DNA of 64,000 bases from Flavobacteriaceae bacterium (GCA_947453885.1 CANGIF010000003.1:62001-126000); one strand, 5' to 3'; positions 1 to 8,755 are shown, counted from the stretch's first letter. Made by a program: numbers and translations. Notes: generated by a model from the letters alone, not told the origin.

Positions 1-243
1 GTATTTGTCCAAAAAAGGCTAAAACATAGCTATTCAAAAGGTTGCCCTTTTAAAAAAAAACATGTCTAAAACACTAAAAACAGCATTCTAAAAATTGGAT
101 TTAACGAAAAAAAACTCTGTAAAAGTGGTTTTATAAATTTTAATTAAATTTTATTAAGTAGAAAATCAACTTCCTTAGGGTTATTTTAAAATTTGTTTTT
201 TAATAAAAATTGAATGTAAAATTCGTTTTTATCAATAAAGTTC

Positions 244-251
244 TATATTTG
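244..251 (+). promoter_or_regulatory. Bacteroidetes -7 promoter element (TATATTTG)
   Basis: TATATTTG matches the Bacteroidetes -7 consensus TAnnTTTG and lies 28 bp before the ATG chosen for the hydrolase. A TTG in the same reading frame at 258 would fall about where transcription starts, which argues for the downstream ATG. No clear -33 TTG was seen at the usual spacing. The first 243 bases of the window are AT-rich and show no gene. Confidence 0.55.
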
Positions 252-278
252 TGAAAATTGAAAAGGCAAGAAAATTTA

Positions 279-1043
279 ATGGAAAGTAACTTTAAAAAAG
301 AAGGAAGATACAGCTATTTTGAAAAGGGGGAAGGAACTCCAATTGTGATTTTGCACGGACTAATGGGAGGTTTGAGTAATTTCGACGAAGTGGCTTCCTA
401 TTTTTCAGTTAAAGGGTATAAAGTTATAATTCCTGAACTACCTCTTTACACTCAAAATATCTTAAAAACCAACGTTAAGGCTTTTTCAAGATATGTTAAA
501 GATTTTATAACTTTTAAAGGGCTAGATCGAGTAATTTTATTAGGTAATTCACTTGGTGGGCATATTGCTTTGTACCATACAAAAATGTATCCAGAAAAAG
601 TAGGTGGGCTAATAATAACAGGAAGTTCAGGTCTTTACGAAAGTGCCATGGGGGATAGTTATCCAAAAAGAGGCGACTACGAATACATTCAAAAGAAAGC
701 TGAAGCAGTTTTTTACGACCCAAAAATTGCTACTAAAGAAATGGTTGATGAAATATTTGAAATAGTAAACGATAGAATGAAAGTTTTAAAAACGTTGACT
801 ATTGCAAAAAGTGCAATCCGTCATAATATGGCTAAAGATTTACCAAAAATGCATGTAAAAACATGTTTAGTTTGGGGGAAAAATGACAACGTTACGCCTC
901 CAGAAGTTGCGGAAGAATTTCATAAATTAATGCCAAATTCTTCTTTGTATTGGATAGATAAATGTGGTCATGCAGCGATGATGGAACAGCCAGAAGAATT
1001 CAATAAAATTGTTGAAAAATGGCTAATTGAAAATCATTTATAA
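279..1043 (+). CDS. alpha/beta-fold hydrolase
   Basis: This is a 254-residue cytoplasmic hydrolase of the alpha/beta superfamily; the substrate is unknown. Visible are the oxyanion-hole motif HGLMGG near the N terminus, the nucleophile elbow GNSLGGH (Ser), an acidic residue in WGKNDNVTP, and the terminal catalytic His in the CGHAAMMEQPEEF stretch, so the triad looks complete. I chose the ATG at 279 over the in-frame TTG at 258 because the promoter motif leaves no room for the TTG to be translated. engB follows 21 bp downstream on the same strand, so the two are probably co-transcribed. No signal peptide or membrane segment is seen. It could be an esterase, a thioesterase-like enzyme or an epoxide-hydrolase relative. 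Confidence 0.85.
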   Translation: MESNFKKEGRYSYFEKGEGTPIVILHGLMGGLSNFDEVASYFSVKGYKVIIPELPLYTQNILKTNVKAFSRYVKDFITFKGLDRVILLGNSLGGHIALYHTKMYPEKVGGLIITGSSGLYESAMGDSYPKRGDYEYIQKKAEAVFYDPKIATKEMVDEIFEIVNDRMKVLKTLTIAKSAIRHNMAKDLPKMHVKTCLVWGKNDNVTPPEVAEEFHKLMPNSSLYWIDKCGHAAMMEQPEEFNKIVEKWLIENHL

Positions 1044-1064
1044 CTATTAAATTGAGCGAATAAA

Positions 1065-1685
1065 ATGAAAATCAACACTGCCGAATTTATTATTAGCAAT
1101 TCCGAAGTTAGCAAATGTCCATTAGATTTTTTGCCTGAATATGCTTTTATTGGACGTTCAAATGTTGGTAAGTCATCTTTAATCAACATGTTAACAAATC
1201 ATAAAAATTTAGCTAAAACTTCTGGTAGACCAGGGAAAACTCAATTAATAAATCATTTTAAAATTAATAATAATTGGTTTTTAGTTGATTTACCAGGCTA
1301 TGGTTTTGCAAAAGTTTCTAAAAAAACAAAACAGGTTTTTCAACAATTCATAACCGATTATTTTGAAAAAAGAGAACAATTAGTATGTGCTTTTGTTTTA
1401 ATTGATATACGTCACGAAGCACAAAATATAGATATTGAATTTATGGCTTATATGGGCGAGAGTGAGATTCCGTTTTGTATTATTTTTACTAAAGCAGATA
1501 AAATTAGCAAAGTAAAAATAGCATCTCATATTGCAGCTTATAAAAAACAAATGCTAATGAACGATTGGTCTGAAATGCCTCATTACTTTGTAACATCATC
1601 AACTGAAGGAATCGGTAAAGAAGAATTACTTACTTATATTGACCAAGTAAATCAAGAGGTTTTTAAAAACAATGCTTCATTTTAA
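1065..1685 (+). CDS. engB: ribosome biogenesis GTP-binding protein EngB/YsxC
   Basis: A 206-residue TRAFAC-class GTPase needed for late assembly of the large ribosomal subunit. The G1 P-loop is GRSNVGKSS near residue 30. A switch I threonine region follows (KTSGRPGKTQLINHF), then G3 as DLPGYGFAKV, G4 as TKAD, and a G5-like SS near the end (VTSSTEGIG). Length and motif order match the family. It sits in a short operon with the upstream hydrolase. Its TAA stop directly abuts the stop codon of the convergent apbE-like gene, with no spacer and no visible terminator hairpin between them. Confidence 0.95.
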   Translation: MKINTAEFIISNSEVSKCPLDFLPEYAFIGRSNVGKSSLINMLTNHKNLAKTSGRPGKTQLINHFKINNNWFLVDLPGYGFAKVSKKTKQVFQQFITDYFEKREQLVCAFVLIDIRHEAQNIDIEFMAYMGESEIPFCIIFTKADKISKVKIASHIAAYKKQMLMNDWSEMPHYFVTSSTEGIGKEELLTYIDQVNQEVFKNNASF

Positions 1686-2690
1686 TTATTCTACATCAAA
1701 AACAATTGTTTTGACACCTACTGTTTCATAAATTTTATAGTTCCCTATTTCATCTGAATAAATTAAGTACGCTTGTAATTCTTTGTGATTATTTAAAAAT
1801 TCTATCGCTTTTTCCAATCCCATTACTAAAATTCCAGTAGCATTAGCGTCAGAAGAAATACATTCTTTAGAAAAAACTGATGCACTTAGTAAATTGTTTT
1901 TAGTTGGATAACCCGTTTTGGGATCTAAATGATGCGCGTATTTAACACCATTTTCAATAAAATAGCGTCTGTAATTGCCTGATGTAGCAATTGCTAAATT
2001 CTCTAATTTGACAACAGCTTTTAACGGATTTGAATTTGTTTTGTTATCAAAGGGTTTTTCAATTCCTACTGTCCATTTTGAACCATCAGGTTTTTTCCCT
2101 TTTGCATACACTTCTCCTCCTATTTCAACCACAAACGACTTTATCCCGTTTAAATTTAAAAAATCTGATACAACATCAACCGAATACCCTTGTGCAAAGG
2201 CATTAAAATCTAAAGAAACACGGGGATCTTGCTTAACAATTGTATTTCCTACTAAAGCGATTTTTTCAAATCCAACAAATTTCAAAATACTATCAATTTT
2301 TGTTTGCTCAATTTTCTGTTTCCTCCCTGGGCCAAATCCCCAAATATTAGTTAATGGATAAACGGTTGGATCAAAAGCGCCATTTGTGTTTTTCCATACT
2401 TCTTTTGCTTTATTAAAGCATTGAACGAAATACTTGTCAACTATTACATTTTTTTGATTAGAATTAATTTTTGAAATAATTGAATTTGGATTATATGTTG
2501 AAACTGATAAATCAAAATCGTTTAAAAGCTGTTCAATTTCTGGTTGTAAATCTCTCTGTTTTTTATCAAAATAAGTAATATGATAGGTCGTTCCTTGTAT
2601 GGGACCTTCAATCATAATGGGTTTTACATGTTTTTGAGCAAACCCTATTTGATTGATAACTAAGAATATAAAAAAAGTAATTTTATTCAT
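1686..2690 (-). CDS. apbE: FAD:protein FMN transferase (ApbE family), copy 1
   Basis: 334 residues with an N-terminal signal peptide (cleavage near IGFAQ), so exported. ApbE proteins use FAD to attach FMN covalently to Ser/Thr of extracytoplasmic redox proteins. The family signature is well kept: GTTYHITYF, a NSIISKIN segment, FDPTVYPLTNIWGFGPG, LDFNAFAQGYSVD, EIGGEV, WTVGIEKP, SGNYRRYF, HHLDPKTGYP and SSDANATGILVMG, which includes the Asp and Thr expected at the metal site. No obvious flavinylation substrate lies beside it. Its start overlaps the end of the upstream TPR gene by 8 bp, so the two are translationally coupled. Confidence 0.92.
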   Translation of the reverse strand: MNKITFFIFLVINQIGFAQKHVKPIMIEGPIQGTTYHITYFDKKQRDLQPEIEQLLNDFDLSVSTYNPNSIISKINSNQKNVIVDKYFVQCFNKAKEVWKNTNGAFDPTVYPLTNIWGFGPGRKQKIEQTKIDSILKFVGFEKIALVGNTIVKQDPRVSLDFNAFAQGYSVDVVSDFLNLNGIKSFVVEIGGEVYAKGKKPDGSKWTVGIEKPFDNKTNSNPLKAVVKLENLAIATSGNYRRYFIENGVKYAHHLDPKTGYPTKNNLLSASVFSKECISSDANATGILVMGLEKAIEFLNNHKELQAYLIYSDEIGNYKIYETVGVKTIVFDVE

Positions 2691-3510
2691 TTTCCAATTT
2701 AGAATGTATGTTACAATGTATTTTTTTAGGTATTTTGTTTCTGTTTCCTCCGAGTTCTAAGTAATTTTTGATGCTACTACAACCATTTTCATTACAACTA
2801 TTTAATAATGTAGCTTTAATTAAATAATACGAAGCTTTCGTAGGATGTAATTGAATTGCTTTATCCATATCTAAAATTGCCTTTTTGAACAATTTCAATT
2901 TGGTGTAAATATGGGACCTATTACAATATGCTTTCTCATTTGTTGAATCTATTTGAATTGCAGTATTGCAATCTTTCAATCCAATTGAATATTCTTTCAA
3001 CTCAGCAAACAGCAAGCCTCTATCTGCATAGGCATTTGCATTATCCGCTCTTTTTTTAATCGCTAATGAATAATTTCTCAAAGCTTCTTTTTTGTTGTTA
3101 AGTTTATAAAAATCAAGACCTCTAAAATAATAGGCATCCGAATTATTAGGCTCGTATTGTATTGTTTTGTTGTAATCTAAAATAGCACCTTTGTAATCGT
3201 TAATTTTATCTTTTGCCATTGCTCTAAAAAAATAACTATCAGCAAAAAATGGGTTGATTTTTATTTGAAATGTAAAATCATTAATCGCTTCTTTATATTT
3301 TTTTAACTCAACTTTTATAAACCCTCTATCGTTATAGGCAGCTGAATCTTTTGGAAAAAGCACAATGATTTTGGTCAAATATTTAAGTGTTGAATCATAA
3401 TCCCCTTTGTAATACGACTGATAAACACTATCTTGTAATTCTGCTCTTTTTTGAGCGTTTAAATGGAAAACTTGAAATAGTACTAAAAAAATGAATATTG
3501 TTTTTTTCAT
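2683..3510 (-). CDS. secreted tetratricopeptide-repeat protein
   Basis: 275 residues starting with a signal peptide (MKKTIFIFLVLFQVFHLNAQ), then about six consecutive TPR units with the typical W/Y-G-A-Y-A-P spacing, for example AYNDRGFIKVELKKYKEAI and AYYFRGLDFYKLNNKKEAL. A short Cys-containing tail (NENGCSS) follows. TPRs form protein-binding superhelices; this one would act in the periplasm. It is the first gene of a two-gene operon with apbE copy 1, which suggests the TPR protein may present or bind a flavinylated partner, but that is inference. I cannot assign a specific function. Confidence 0.85.
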   Translation of the reverse strand: MKKTIFIFLVLFQVFHLNAQKRAELQDSVYQSYYKGDYDSTLKYLTKIIVLFPKDSAAYNDRGFIKVELKKYKEAINDFTFQIKINPFFADSYFFRAMAKDKINDYKGAILDYNKTIQYEPNNSDAYYFRGLDFYKLNNKKEALRNYSLAIKKRADNANAYADRGLLFAELKEYSIGLKDCNTAIQIDSTNEKAYCNRSHIYTKLKLFKKAILDMDKAIQLHPTKASYYLIKATLLNSCNENGCSSIKNYLELGGNRNKIPKKIHCNIHSKLENE

Positions 3511-3706
3511 ACTTAATTATTTGCATCAATTAAAGTCTTGTATTTGATTTATCATTGTGATTTAAAATGTGTAACAAAAATACTTTTTTAATACTTGAAC
3601 TAAACTTAATTTTTACTTATTAAACTTTCTTTAAAAGTAAATAAAATAGTTTAACATCATTTGTAAGTAAATGATATAAGTCATGTTTTTAAATGTCAAT
3701 TTCTTC

Positions 3707-3714
3707 TAAATTTG
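3707..3714 (+). promoter_or_regulatory. -7 promoter element (TAAATTTG)
   Basis: TAAATTTG fits TAnnTTTG and lies 25 bp before the ATG of the CBS protein. It overlaps the in-frame TTG at 3712, so that upstream start would not be transcribed. Confidence 0.6.
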
Positions 3715-3738
3715 AGTTCTAATTTAAATCTCAATAGT

Positions 3739-4158
3739 ATGAAAAATAGAGTTCCAGTTTCTTCAATTATGACAAAAAATGTTATTAAATTACATTTATC
3801 AGATGATTTAACAAAAGCAGAATCATTATTTAAGCATCATAAAATCAGACACATTCCTGTGGTAAATGGCAATATAATTATTGGCATGCTCAGTTATACT
3901 GATTTATTGCGAATTTCATTTGCAGATGCAGTTGACGACGAAGCAGAGTATGTAGACACAATGGTTTACAATATGTTTACTGTAGAACAAGTTATGGCTA
4001 AGAAATTAATTACAATTTCGCCTGATACAACTATTAAAGAAACTGCTGAAATACTTTCTAAAAATGAGTTTCATGCTTTGCCTGTATGTCAAGGCGATTT
4101 ATTAGTTGGTATTATTACAACAACAGATTTGATAAAATATTTAATTGATCAGTACTAG
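3739..4158 (+). CDS. CBS-pair protein
   Basis: 139 residues made almost entirely of two CBS motifs: the first around VSSIMTKNVIKLH to IGMLSYTDLL, the second around VEQVMAKKLITISPD to VGIITTTDLIKYL. CBS pairs bind adenine nucleotides and sense energy or redox state, usually regulating a partner. No catalytic domain is attached. The start was moved to the ATG at 3739 because the promoter -7 element covers the upstream TTG. The gene is monocistronic, with its own terminator downstream. The partner is unknown. Confidence 0.88.
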   Translation: MKNRVPVSSIMTKNVIKLHLSDDLTKAESLFKHHKIRHIPVVNGNIIIGMLSYTDLLRISFADAVDDEAEYVDTMVYNMFTVEQVMAKKLITISPDTTIKETAEILSKNEFHALPVCQGDLLVGIITTTDLIKYLIDQY

Positions 4159-4168
4159 TCAAATTGAC

Positions 4169-4211
4169 AAACTGCTTAAATTCAGATTTTAGTTTTTAAG
4201 CAGTTTTTTTA
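4169..4211 (+). terminator. Rho-independent terminator of the CBS gene, inside the rpe 3' end
   Basis: A 12-bp perfect stem (AAACTGCTTAAA with TTTAAGCAGTTT) is followed by a T run on the plus strand. Its right arm lies within the last codons and stop of the convergent rpe gene. Confidence 0.8.
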
Positions 4212-4851
4212 ATTCTACAATAGTGTTTAATGGATTTTTTGCTTTGAAAATAAAATTTCCAGCTACAAGTACATCAGCACCAAATTCAATCAGTTTTAAA
4301 GCATTTTGATCAGAAACTCCACCGTCTATTTCTATTAAAGTTGCTGCTTGTTTTTGAATTATCAATTGTTTCAATTCTTTTATTTTAACATAGGTATTTT
4401 CAATAAAAGTTTGTCCGCCAAAACCTGGATTGACACTCATTAAACAAACTAAATCAAGATCTTGAATAACGTCTTGTAAAAGAAGAATTGGCGAGTGAGG
4501 GTTTAATGCAACTCCTGCTTTCATGCCAGTTGCTTTTATTGCTTGTATCGTTCTATGGAGATGAGTACATGCTTCATAATGAACAGTGAGCACTGTTGCT
4601 CCTAAAGCTGCAAAAGTAGTTATATAACGATCCGGATCCGTTATCATTAAATGTACATCTAGAGGCTTTTTTACATGCTTTTGAATGGCTTCTAAAACTG
4701 GCATTCCAAAAGAAATATTTGGGACAAATACGCCGTCCATAATATCTATATGAAACCAGTCGGCCTCGCTGTTGTTAATCATTTCTATATCCCTTTGCAG
4801 ATTTGAAAAATCGGCTGCAAGAACTGAGGGTGCAATTAATGTATTTCTCAT
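4189..4851 (-). CDS. rpe: ribulose-phosphate 3-epimerase
   Basis: 220 residues, full length for this TIM-barrel enzyme that interconverts ribulose-5-phosphate and xylulose-5-phosphate in the pentose phosphate pathway. Family signatures are IAPSVLAADFSNL at the N terminus, WFHIDIMDGVFVPNISFG with metal-binding His and Asp, VHLMI, VTVHYEA-type His, MSVNPGFGGQ, and EIDGGV with the second catalytic Asp. Cytoplasmic. It stands alone between the convergent CBS gene and the co-directional rpoD, whose terminators lie upstream of it. The 3' end doubles as part of the CBS gene terminator. Confidence 0.96.
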   Translation of the reverse strand: MRNTLIAPSVLAADFSNLQRDIEMINNSEADWFHIDIMDGVFVPNISFGMPVLEAIQKHVKKPLDVHLMITDPDRYITTFAALGATVLTVHYEACTHLHRTIQAIKATGMKAGVALNPHSPILLLQDVIQDLDLVCLMSVNPGFGGQTFIENTYVKIKELKQLIIQKQAATLIEIDGGVSDQNALKLIEFGADVLVAGNFIFKAKNPLNTIVELKKLLKN

Positions 4852-4942
4852 AAGTAGTGTTGTTTTTACAAAAATAGTGTTTTATGGATAAGTACCAATT
4901 TTATTTAAGTTAGTAAGCATAAAAAGGACGTTCAAAAAATCT

Positions 4943-4976
4943 AAAAAAAAAAAACTCCGGTAATCAACCGGAGTTT
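4943..4976 (-). terminator. Rho-independent terminator of rpoD
   Basis: Read on the minus strand: stem AAACTCCGG/CCGGAGTTT with a 7-nt loop, then a run of about eleven T. It lies 75 bp after the rpoD stop codon. Confidence 0.88.
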
Positions 4977-4987
4977 CATTCATCAAT

Positions 4988-5015
4988 CAAAAAACGAACA
5001 GTTAATCAGACTGTT
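4988..5015 (-). terminator. second hairpin after rpoD
   Basis: A weaker stem (AACAGT/ACTGTT, 7-nt loop) is followed on the minus strand by CGTTTTTT. It sits between the rpoD stop and the strong terminator, so it may be a first, leaky terminator or a 3'-end stabilising hairpin. Confidence 0.45.
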
Positions 5016-5050
5016 TGTTACTTTTATAAATCAATAGTTAAGGTTTATAA

Positions 5051-5914
5051 CTATCCTAAATATGTTTTTAAAATTTTACTTCTCGAAGTATGTTTTAATC
5101 TTCTGATTGCTTTCTCTTTAATTTGTCGAACACGTTCGCGCGTTAAATCAAAAGTTTCTCCTATTTCTTCTAAAGTCATTGGATGCTGATCGCCTAAACC
5201 AAAATACAATCGAACAACATCAGCTTCTCTTGGGGTGAGCGTTTCTAATGAGCGTTCAATTTCTGTACGTAAAGATTCGTGAATTAATTCTCTGTCTGGA
5301 TTTGGAGATTCTCCAGATCGTAAAACATCGTAAAGATTTGAATCTTCTCCTTCTACTAATGGGGCATCCATTGATAAATGACGACCAGAGTTTTTCATGG
5401 ACTCTTTAACATCATTTACGGTCATATCCAATTCTTTTGCAATTTCCTCAGCAGAAGGTGGTCTTTCGTTAGATTGCTCTAATAAAGCGTACATTTTGTT
5501 GATTTTGTTGATAGAACCAATTTTATTTAATGGCAGTCGAACAATACGTGATTGCTCTGCTAAAGCTTGAAGAATAGACTGTCTAATCCACCAAACAGCA
5601 TAGGAAATGAACTTAAAACCTCTCGTTTCATCAAAACGTTGTGCAGCTTTAATGAGTCCTAAATTTCCTTCATTTATTAAATCCGGGAGAGTTAATCCTT
5701 GATTTTGATATTGTTTTGCAACAGAAACCACAAATCGCAAATTAGCTTTTGTTAACTTTTCCAACGCTCTTTGATCACCGGCTTTTATTTTTTGTGCCAA
5801 TTCTACTTCTTCGTCAGCAGTAATCAAATCTACTTTACCAATTTCTTGTAGATACTTATCTAAAGAGGCCGTTTCACGATTGGTAACTTGTTTGGTTATT
5901 TTAAGTTGTCTCAT
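5051..5914 (-). CDS. rpoD: primary RNA polymerase sigma factor (sigma-70/RpoD)
   Basis: 287 residues, the short form typical of Bacteroidetes, with no long acidic region 1.1. Region 1.2 is around [19 protein letters not shown]. Region 2 includes [22 protein letters not shown] and [15 protein letters not shown], for core binding and promoter melting. Region 3 starts at [11 protein letters not shown]. Region 4.2 contains the helix-turn-helix [20 protein letters not shown]. This sigma should be the one reading the TAnnTTTG promoters marked in this window. Monocistronic, followed by two hairpins. Confidence 0.96.
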   Translation of the reverse strand: MRQLKITKQVTNRETASLDKYLQEIGKVDLITADEEVELAQKIKAGDQRALEKLTKANLRFVVSVAKQYQNQGLTLPDLINEGNLGLIKAAQRFDETRGFKFISYAVWWIRQSILQALAEQSRIVRLPLNKIGSINKINKMYALLEQSNERPPSAEEIAKELDMTVNDVKESMKNSGRHLSMDAPLVEGEDSNLYDVLRSGESPNPDRELIHESLRTEIERSLETLTPREADVVRLYFGLGDQHPMTLEEIGETFDLTRERVRQIKEKAIRRLKHTSRSKILKTYLG

Positions 5915-6038
5915 TCTATCTTTGCTTTTTTTAATATTGAGTTTGTTATACGAAACTTGTTTGAAAAAAGTTACAAAACAGCTGAACTTTTTTTAAACTA
6001 AATTGAAAATTTTGAAATTCTACTACAAAAAAGCTCAA

Positions 6039-7499
6039 TTAGTCTGTAACAAATTTAAAACTTAATGTTCCAATATTGGCATTAAGTCCATCGCTTCTGG
6101 AATAGTGATTGAATCTAAATTCAATGTTTTTAATGCCCAATCCAAATATTCCCATTGACGAAAAAACATCGGTATAAACGCAGCCAAATCCATATTGACG
6201 TGTTACAAAACTAGATAAATCATAATCAGAAGTATAATATTGCTCCGTTGAAAGGTGTTTTTCAAAAGGTGCGAAAAATTTAGATTGTCCTTGTGTATAG
6301 TACCTAAACATTGGATAAACAGTAAAATTATCGTTAATTTTAAAAGGCAATTCGGCAGAAATTGTATGCGATTGAATAGCCCAATCGTCTTTATAAAATC
6401 TATAATACGTTCGTAGCACCCATTTTTCATCTATAAAATAATGCCACCTAATTCCTACCGGAATTTTAAATCGCGTCCCTGGCAATCGCTCAATATCATC
6501 TGCTAATCTGTAAATACCCGTATTAGAACTGTTTTGATAGTTTAGAATATTGGAATACCAATTTGGACTTACCAAGTCACCTCTTACTCCCACATAATAA
6601 TCATTTTTGTCAGCAAAGTAAATTCTTTGATAAGGTGTTGACAACATTCCTTGTTGAAATAGTAAGTCAAAAAATACAGAAAACTGTGATTTTTTATTAA
6701 GTACTTGAGAAAAAGCAAAAGAAGCAGCATAGGAATCTCTAGCTGAGGAATCCCAAACTTTAAAACTTGTGCTATTTGCCGAAGTGCTATTCAAATAATT
6801 AGTAGTTACGTTTCCAGCGGCATCATATACGGTTTCTCCTGAATAATGATTACCACCAACTGAATACTCATGCAGTTCATGAGGATAAATTGGACGCCAT
6901 TGGTCTAAATAGGCATTTAATTTTACTGAAACTTCCGAATTTTTATCATTAAACAATTTCGTTACTCCTCCACCAAAACCAAATGATGTATAGTCAAATT
7001 CATTTGAAGCAGAAAAATCAGCATTCCAAATAAAATTTCTTGAATCGCTACTGTGACTATAATTAGCAACTACTGAATACAACTGATCACTTTTTGATGC
7101 TCCAGACGAAGCTTGCCAAGGAGTTCCATACGTCGGTACCGCATTGGCAACTGTGCTTTTAGAAGCACCTGATGACGAATTGGTTACCTGAGAGCTAAAT
7201 GGATTTATATTACTAGATGATGCTGAAGTATATGCTGATATACCAACATCAATTGTTAAAATTTCATCATCACTTAAAGGCATTGTTACTACAATAGTAG
7301 ATGCAATATCGGATAGTTTTTCAGAACCAATACCACCAGAAACAGCCGAATGAATACCGTCTTGGTTATAATAACTTGACACAAAATCTACTTCTGCACT
7401 ATCTAAAACTGGTTTTTTAAAAACTGTGGTTGAATCTGCAACTTGAGTAAATGCTATTGTGCTAAAGAATAAAAAGGAAAATAAAAGTAGGTGTTTCAT
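6039..7499 (-). CDS. DUF3570 outer-membrane beta-barrel protein
   Basis: 486 residues with a signal peptide (ending near AFTQ), many alternating aromatic beta-strand segments and a C-terminal strand ending GTLSFKFVTD, all consistent with an outer-membrane beta-barrel. I assign it to DUF3570 from overall sequence and from its neighbours thioredoxin, ApbE and DUF4266. Two identical SSGASKS motifs lie at residues 109-115 and 131-137. SGA(S/T) is the core of the site that ApbE enzymes flavinylate, so covalent FMN attachment here is a testable inference, although a plain Ser-rich surface loop is the alternative. It is the last gene of the operon, 40 bp after the DUF4266 gene. Confidence 0.82.
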   Translation of the reverse strand: MKHLLLFSFLFFSTIAFTQVADSTTVFKKPVLDSAEVDFVSSYYNQDGIHSAVSGGIGSEKLSDIASTIVVTMPLSDDEILTIDVGISAYTSASSSNINPFSSQVTNSSSGASKSTVANAVPTYGTPWQASSGASKSDQLYSVVANYSHSSDSRNFIWNADFSASNEFDYTSFGFGGGVTKLFNDKNSEVSVKLNAYLDQWRPIYPHELHEYSVGGNHYSGETVYDAAGNVTTNYLNSTSANSTSFKVWDSSARDSYAASFAFSQVLNKKSQFSVFFDLLFQQGMLSTPYQRIYFADKNDYYVGVRGDLVSPNWYSNILNYQNSSNTGIYRLADDIERLPGTRFKIPVGIRWHYFIDEKWVLRTYYRFYKDDWAIQSHTISAELPFKINDNFTVYPMFRYYTQGQSKFFAPFEKHLSTEQYYTSDYDLSSFVTRQYGFGCVYTDVFSSMGIFGLGIKNIEFRFNHYSRSDGLNANIGTLSFKFVTD

Positions 7500-7539
7500 T
7501 TTGAATACAACACTTGTTGTTTAAAATATTAACTAAAAA

Positions 7540-7749
7540 TTAATTACAGCCGCATCCACCGCCAGATTTACCACCGTTTGCACCGGCAGCTCCTTCTCTA
7601 TATACTTGAAAAGTTGTTTCGTATTTTTCAGCTGTTCTGGCTGACAATTTCATATCAGGATCGTTTAATTTTACTTTTTGGTACTCTTTTACTGGACTGC
7701 ATGCAATTACTGCTAACGAACCAAATGTCAAATAAAATATTTTTCTCAT
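7540..7749 (-). CDS. DUF4266 small lipoprotein with GGGCGCN tail
   Basis: 69 residues. The N terminus is a lipoprotein signal with the lipidated Cys in the VIACSP segment near residue 17. The mature part is polar and ends in a Gly-rich tail (EGAAGANGGKSGGGCGCN) with two Cys one residue apart. The tail looks made to carry a metal, a thiol-linked group or some other modification, but its role is unknown. It begins 1 nt after the ApbE copy 2 stop and precedes the DUF3570 gene, so the four genes form one transcript. It has no SGAT motif of its own. Confidence 0.82.
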   Translation of the reverse strand: MRKIFYLTFGSLAVIACSPVKEYQKVKLNDPDMKLSARTAEKYETTFQVYREGAAGANGGKSGGGCGCN

Positions 7750-7750
7750 A

Positions 7751-8755
7751 CTACTTTTCTTTAATTTCTATACTTTCAACTGTTTTTTTATCTATTCCTC
7801 TTGATGTGTAAACTTTACCTTGAGCATCAACTATGATACATTCTAAACCTTTCATTTGATTAATTAAAGCCAATCCTTCCTTTACTCCAAACAAAAAAAC
7901 ACCTTTTGCCATTACATCCGCAATTTCAGTTTGTTTTGCAAAAACAGTAACACTCACAATATCTTGGGCTGGATAACCTGTTTTAGGATTGATAATATGA
8001 CTGTATCTTTTTCCATTAAAAACAACATATTTCTCATAAGTTCCGGATGTTTCTACTGACGCGTCAACTAAAGGAAACGTAGCAAATATTTTATTTTTAT
8101 TTACTGGATTAATGATACCAACTGTCCAAGGATTTCCATCAGGCTGCTTTCCCCAGGCAGCAATATCTCCCGATACATTTGCTATTCCAGATGTGCAGCC
8201 TAGCTGAACTAAAAGTACTTTAATTTTATCTGCAATAAAGCCTTGACCAATACCTCCTAAACCCAATTTCATTCCTTTTTCTGTTAAAAAAACAGTATGC
8301 TCTTTTTCATTAAGTTGGATTTTTTGGTAACCTACATGTTTGACAGATTCTTGAATTGCCTCTGGAGTTGGCATTTCCTTCATTGACCCATCAAATTTCC
8401 ATATTTTATCCATAGAAGCATAGGAAATATCAAACGCTCCGTTTGTTAATTTTGAAACTTTAATAGCTCTTTGTAACAATTGAAAAAGTTCATCATCTAC
8501 TTTGATTGGTTGTATTCCTGCATTGGTATTTATAATTGAAATTGGCGTTGTGGGAATCCAATCGGATATTACATTTTCAATTCGTTTTGTTTCTGCAATC
8601 GCTTTGTCAATATATAGATTTCCTTCTATACTGTCTTTTGCAACAACTGTCATTTCAAATGGACTTGTTAGCATAGAGAGCTTTCTTTTAACCACTATTT
8701 GACTAAAACAAACTGCAGTTGTAAAAAAAACAATCACCCTTAAGACATACTTCAT
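7751..8755 (-). CDS. FAD:protein FMN transferase (ApbE family), copy 2, divergent
   Basis: 334 residues with signal peptide MKYVLRVIVFFTTAVCFSQ. Core ApbE features remain: LGLGGIGQGFIADKI, SGDIAAWGKQPDG, WTVGIINP, ETSGTYEKYV and SHIINPKTGYP. It differs from copy 1 at several signature points: FDPT becomes FDIS, GGEV becomes SGDI, and the final metal-site segment DxxAT becomes DVMAK, replacing the usual Thr by Lys. These changes suggest altered chemistry or substrate rather than decay, since the frame is intact and the operon is compact. It overlaps the thioredoxin gene by 4 bp (ATGA). The likely target is one of the two downstream products, DUF4266 or DUF3570 (inference). Confidence 0.87.
   Translation of the reverse strand: MKYVLRVIVFFTTAVCFSQIVVKRKLSMLTSPFEMTVVAKDSIEGNLYIDKAIAETKRIENVISDWIPTTPISIINTNAGIQPIKVDDELFQLLQRAIKVSKLTNGAFDISYASMDKIWKFDGSMKEMPTPEAIQESVKHVGYQKIQLNEKEHTVFLTEKGMKLGLGGIGQGFIADKIKVLLVQLGCTSGIANVSGDIAAWGKQPDGNPWTVGIINPVNKNKIFATFPLVDASVETSGTYEKYVVFNGKRYSHIINPKTGYPAQDIVSVTVFAKQTEIADVMAKGVFLFGVKEGLALINQMKGLECIIVDAQGKVYTSRGIDKKTVESIEIKEK

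Noticed and set aside
1975..2361. 128-codon plus-strand ORF inside apbE copy 1
   Set aside because: It is the antisense shadow of a gene with full ApbE motifs.
5915..5926. Plus-strand TATCTTTG promoter upstream of rpoD
   Set aside because: It points away from rpoD into the 3' end of the DUF3570 gene on the other strand, with no plus-strand gene following.
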